Assembly (NCBI GenBank): GCA_027600665.1 | Contig: JADGJL010000754.1 | Location: 1 to 14,383 of the forward strand | DNA length: 14,383 nucleotides | Direction: 5' to 3' | Source of the DNA: Irineochytrium annulatum | Taxonomy: Eukaryota > Chytridiomycota > Chytridiomycetes > Chytridiales > Chytridiaceae | Shown: positions 10,449 to 14,383 of the stretch, one piece after another | Numbering within the stretch: position 1 is the stretch's first letter | Layout: every line of letters begins with the position of its first letter | Program-made: the position numbers and the translations under genes | The notes under the pieces: model-generated | What the model saw: the letters and a program-made list of their open reading frames with translations, nothing else | Database searches by the model: none | Told to the model about the DNA's origin: nothing

Positions 10449-10846
10449 GATCCAATTCTGATGATACTAGCTGCAGAGACTGTGTCTCCCACTTTTGTAA
10501 AGATTGTTGGCGTGGATTAGCATGAACTAAGGCGAAGTAGCAGTAATTTATTTAAGCGCCGTTTATTGGGTTAATGTACAACCCACCATTAGTGTTAGTA
10601 AATCATTTATGTTCACGATCTCAGTAATAACGGAGTGCTAGGATAAAGCAATATTGGACTCGGAAGTCCACCAACCAGCTGTGGTCAACGGTTTAGCGGA
10701 AAACCATCGTGGGTGGGACTGTTTCTCCGCTTGCATTTGTCAGGAACCACGTAGGTGAGAACGTGAGACCGCGGCAACGACCAACGGCGCCAGGACTCGT
10801 CCGTCGCTCCCTGCTTTTTTAAAGCCGCTGCCCGAACGACCGAACG
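10449..10846. promoter_or_regulatory. TF2-TF3 intergenic region with CGG-type triplets
   Basis: About 400 bases. The first half is AT-rich and should hold the TF2 3' end. The second half is the TF3 promoter. It has a CGG-N5-CGG direct repeat (10689-10691 and 10697-10699) and a CCGCGG everted pair (10769-10774), both of the kind Zn2Cys6 dimers recognise. These lie 70-160 bases upstream of the TF3 ATG. In GC-rich DNA such triplets also occur by chance. A T-run with TTTAAA sits at 10815-10823. Confidence 0.4.
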
Positions 10847-13800
10847 ATGGACGTCGACGGAACCTCCCCCGACGCCTCCGCGCTCTTCGTGGCAGCCCCG
10901 CCACCGCCAGGGTCGATGACAGCCCTGGTCCACGAAGGGGCGACGAGGCCGAAGCCCACGCTGCTGACGACGAAGCCACCAGCCCCGAATCACGAGTCTA
11001 GGAGGAGGTAGTTAAGACTGCTCGCGTTTAGCGTATCACTGATGATGGTATTTGCGCATGTAAGGAGCTGCGAGGCTTGCCGGATAAGAAAGCTCAAGTG
11101 TGATCTCGGGAAGCCGACTTGCGGTACGCTGCTGTGATGGAAATGCTTTTTGAGAGGTGCTGACGCGTGTATAAATTGAACACCTTTTGCAGGCAAGTGT
11201 ATGCGGAGATCTGGGACACAGGTATACCCTTTTTCGTGATAGTATGATGTATACTTATGCATATATTACAGTGCATTTACCTGGGAAAACCGAAGTCTTC
11301 GGGACCGTCGACTTCTACTGGAAACCTCGCTGCCGTAGCCGAAACCGCTACACCCACTCTATCTGCCGCTTTGCCGCCGAGAGACTCTATAACCACCACC
11401 ACCGCTGTGTCAGAGGACGATCAGGAGATAAGGGACCTGGAGGACCGCGTTAGAGTTCTGGAGGCGATGGTGAAGGCCTCAAGCCGAATCAATTGCAATG
11501 GTAACCGACGCTTCAGCATCTGATGTGTACGCTGGTCGTTGACTTTGATTGCAGCCCCGAAGTCCGCACAATCCCCGTACTTTCACTACTCGCCTGCAGC
11601 CTTGCCTCCACCGACCGGGCCGGCGGGCCTAATTGATGCCGGCGCGTACAACTGCGAAGGCCGCGAGTGCGAAACGATGGGTTTCGGGAAATCGAAGAGC
11701 GGGGCAGGGGCGTCCTGCCCCATCCTGCGGGAAGGCTCTTCTGGAGGTAGTTGCTCTATCCGTGCCAACTCCATATCGCGGCCGGGTGGCTACCCTCAGA
11801 CGGCACTGCACGACCGCTTTCGCATATCCGAAGGGGGCCGGGAGGAGGAGCGGCGGTTCATCGACAGGTTTTTCGCAGGCTCGTGGGGGATGCCGCTGGT
11901 GGTCGTGCACCAGACGACGTTCCTGTCGACGCTCGAAGAGCAGCTGCCCATGCTCCGACTCGCCGTCTGCGCTATGGGTGGGTTGATGGACCCCGACCAG
12001 GCGAGCGTAAAGGCCGCGACGTGGTACTTTGACAAAGCGAGGAACCTGGCCGCCTCGACGTGCTTTGAGGATCCGTCGCTGGACGCGCTGCAGGCGCTCA
12101 TCTTGTTGGCGTCATGTTCGGCGGCGAAGGGGAAGATGTCGGCAGCATGGATGCTGTTGGGGATGGCGGCGAGGATGGCGCATTATCTGAAGGTGAACTT
12201 TGACCCCGACGAGTTGGAGCCAGAGGAGTGTGAGGGCATGACTTGGGTGGAAAAGGAGACAAGGAGGCGGTGCTGGTGGGTTTCGTACACCGTTGATAGA
12301 AGTGGGTAATGTGGAGGCGTCAATGGAGAGGCGTTGTTGCTAATTCGCCGTTCGGTACAGTGGTATCGTCTGTTACAAATCGACCGCCGCAGCTTAAGTT
12401 TTCGACCGTCAAAAACCCGCGTTCCAACGCCATTTGGAACCTTACCGACGCTGACTTGGCGGCCCAGCTTTACAATAATCCGGCGCTTCAAACGTCGGAG
12501 AACGCGGTTATTTACCTAGCCCGCCTGGTCGACCTCTTTGCCCAGTCTGCCGACGTTCTTCGCCGTCAGCCAGTCGAAGCCAGCGCCCCCATTCTGCCCT
12601 CCGTTAACGATAGCCTCGTCCGCCTCCAAGCCGAGCTCGACGACTTCTTCGTTACGCTCCCCGAGCCGATTCGTCTCATGTGCGCCTCAGAGAATCCCTT
12701 CATTAACCCGATGGACGGGGACGCTATGAACGTCCTCTTCGTCATCTACATGTACCACGCCTGTCATTGCATGATCCACCGACCGCGGATCATGAAGATT
12801 GTGCAGATGGCGCCGGACGAACTGGCTAAATTGCCAGCGGAGGAGCGCCGCAGGCTCGAGCGGAGCCTTGAGATCGGAAAGACGGCCGCCGAGGTGATAG
12901 CCCAAAAAAACGAGCTCTACCTTCGCTCGGGGGCTGATGTCGGAAGGCAGCCCCCTTTTGCGGGCTTCCCGATCTTCGAGTGCAGCCTCGTTCTCGTGCT
13001 TCTCTCGAGCCGGTCGTCCCCCTTCGGATCTCAGCCCGACCCTGCATACAACTTCACTTTGAGGCGCTGGCTCGCCATGAACCTCCGGACGCTTAAGCTT
13101 CTCTCGCGCACGTGGAAGGTGGCGGGTTATGTTGGGTCGTCGTTAGAGGCCCTCATGCGCAGCGTGCCAGGAGTTCAACTGCCCTCCCATCTTCTCCTTA
13201 ACGGGGCTTACTTGAACGCCACGTACGCAGACGGCATTATGGAGACTGGCAGAATTACAGCCATTCTCTCACCGCCACCCGAGGCCGTTGGCAATGCTGT
13301 CGCTCCCTCCGCAGTCACGAGCGAGCACACATCTTCCCCTGTTGTCCTTCAATCACAGCAGCAGCACCCGCAGCTGGGGCAACAGGTGGCCACCCCGGCA
13401 ACGAGCGCTCAGTCCGGCTCGCCAGATCCTGTTGCGGTGGCGCTCGCCATGCTGGCGCAGCAGTCCCAGGGCACACTCGACCGCTTCGTCGTCGAGCGTT
13501 GGCTCATGCACGCGCATCAGATCTCGAAAATCGTTGGCGGCACTACTATCCTCTCGCCTGACGCCGCCAAGTCCGCTGCTGCGGCTGCGTTGGCGTCGGC
13601 TAGATTAGGCGTGGAGGAGGTGGTGGCGGCAGATGCGACATCGCCCGCGGTGGATGCGGAGGAGGCGCTTAGGCGTATGACGGTGAACGGGCCTGCGACG
13701 CCGGGGGTGCACGAGAGCGCGCTTCGGACGGAGTGGCCGATCCCACTTGAGGGTGAGAGAGGCGGCGATATGGCGGCGGCGACGTCTGAGGAGGACGCCC

Positions 13801-14009
13801 TTGACCTGTTTGCCGGCGATGGGTTGGAGGGGGAGAACACGGAGGACTTTCTTGAGCGACTGATTGCGGGGGGGACATCGAAGGAGACGATGGCGGACAT
13901 AGCGGAGGCGTTCGGGCTGAACACGTTGTTTAATGTGGACGGGACCTTAAACAAACAGGCGTTTGAAGGAGTGGGGGTTGATGTTGATAGCTTTTCGGGT
14001 CTTGCTTAG
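10847..14009 (+). CDS. TF3: Zn2Cys6 transcription factor with fungal_trans domain
   Basis: Six exons: 10847-11007, 11065-11123, 11193-11221, 11272-11500, 11555-12301 and 12361-14009; 957 aa. Introns are 57, 69, 50, 54 and 59 nt. Parts: Ala/Pro-rich N-terminus, LTTKPPAPNHESRRR (40-54), zinc cluster Cys56, 59, 66, 73, 76 and 84, coiled coil IRDLEDRVRVLEAMVKAS (136-153), a linker with scattered cysteines, fungal_trans domain about 257-408 ending TWVEKETRRRCWW, then YHACHCMIHRP, LSPPPE, a Gln-rich insert (about 730-765) found only here, the SPDPV/AMLA module, an Ala-rich stretch, and the acidic EGENTEDFLERLIA tail followed by about 40 extra residues. The third exon is only 29 nt and carries the fifth zinc-binding cysteine. 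This copy has the fullest intron set, so it most resembles the presumed ancestor. Nuclear, probably dimeric; targets unknown. Confidence 0.9.
11193..11221 (+). other. 29-nt micro-exon inside the TF3 zinc cluster
   Basis: Flanked by TTTTGCAG on the left and GTATAC on the right, this exon encodes the end of a split glycine and KCMRRSGTQ, including the fifth zinc cysteine. The same residues lie in larger exons in TF1 (GRCLRRPGTQ) and TF2 (GQCIRRPGTQ), which confirms both boundaries. Skipping it would shift the frame. Confidence 0.85.
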
Positions 14010-14383
14010 TGCTGGCGAGGCAATAATGTTCTATGTTTATGCTTGCATCGTATACTTTCACTCGGCCTTCTGACTGGCATTGTAATGTGTAACATGTTTC
14101 GGTTATTGCATTGCTGTAAGCTTAGCGTGTACAGAGAATATCATTCTCAACTACCACAAGTGAGTGTCCAATATGGCCCAAATTTGACGCAAAATGGTGA
14201 TTTTTGGTACTTGTATTCTGAAAGACTTGTATATGTACTTGTCAACACGATGTGTATATGCATGTCACTTACGAGACGACGGCACGTTTTTCAGGGAGGC
14301 GACATCGCAGGCCGACCGACCAGAGCAAGCCCCAGGGGGCAGTCGCCGCGGAACTCTAGCACACAGTTCTCATCTAGCTCAGA
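14010..14383. other. 3' flank of TF3
   Basis: About 370 bases with no supported gene. The segment 14010-14280 is AT-rich with repeated CTTGTA/TGTATATG words and should contain the TF3 3' UTR and polyadenylation site. The last 100 bases turn GC-rich, which may mark the approach to another gene outside the window. Nothing recognisable is seen. Confidence 0.5.

Overview
The window is nuclear DNA of an intron-bearing fungus. Five protein-coding genes, all on the + strand, are broken by short GT-AG introns, mostly 49-82 nt, some with CTAAC/CTAAG-like branch points. Two longer introns, of 200 and 282 nt, sit in the first two genes. The products are typically fungal: a GPI-type cysteine-rich secreted protein, a bestrophin-like (UPF0187) channel and Zn2Cys6/fungal_trans transcription factors. 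The compact, GC-rich coding style fits a filamentous basidiomycete or an early-diverging (chytrid-like) fungus. I cannot decide the phylum from sequence alone.

Layout. 44-937: secreted eight-cysteine protein, 203 aa, 2 exons. 938-1636: intergenic, with a long pyrimidine-rich stretch. 1637-3376: bestrophin-like anion channel, 429 aa, 6 exons. 3377-4841: 1.46 kb without a convincing gene, holding a GC-rich minus-strand open frame (3961-4224) that may be a decayed gene end. 4842-7546, 7780-10448 and 10847-14009: three head-to-tail paralogues of one Zn2Cys6 transcription factor, called here TF1 (832 aa), TF2 (806 aa) and TF3 (957 aa). 14010-14383: 3' flank with no recognisable gene.

The three factors share the same order of parts: a divergent N-terminus, a near-invariant KPPAPNHESRRR motif, a CX2CX6CX6CX2CX7C zinc cluster, a short coiled coil (DLE-RVR-ME/LEA), a variable linker, a fungal_trans regulatory domain ending in RRRCWW, a long helical second half, an LSPPPE motif, an SPDPV/AMLA/RAH module and an acidic C-terminal EGExTExFLERLIA-like tail. 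They are clearly local tandem duplicates. Their exon structures differ. TF3 keeps five introns, TF1 lacks the one inside the zinc cluster, and TF2 lacks the next one. That points to independent, precise intron losses after duplication, or a transfer of intronless patches. No enzyme or transporter cluster that these factors might control lies inside the window. All gene models here were assembled by hand from frame, splice-site and paralogue agreement, and every total coding length divides by three.
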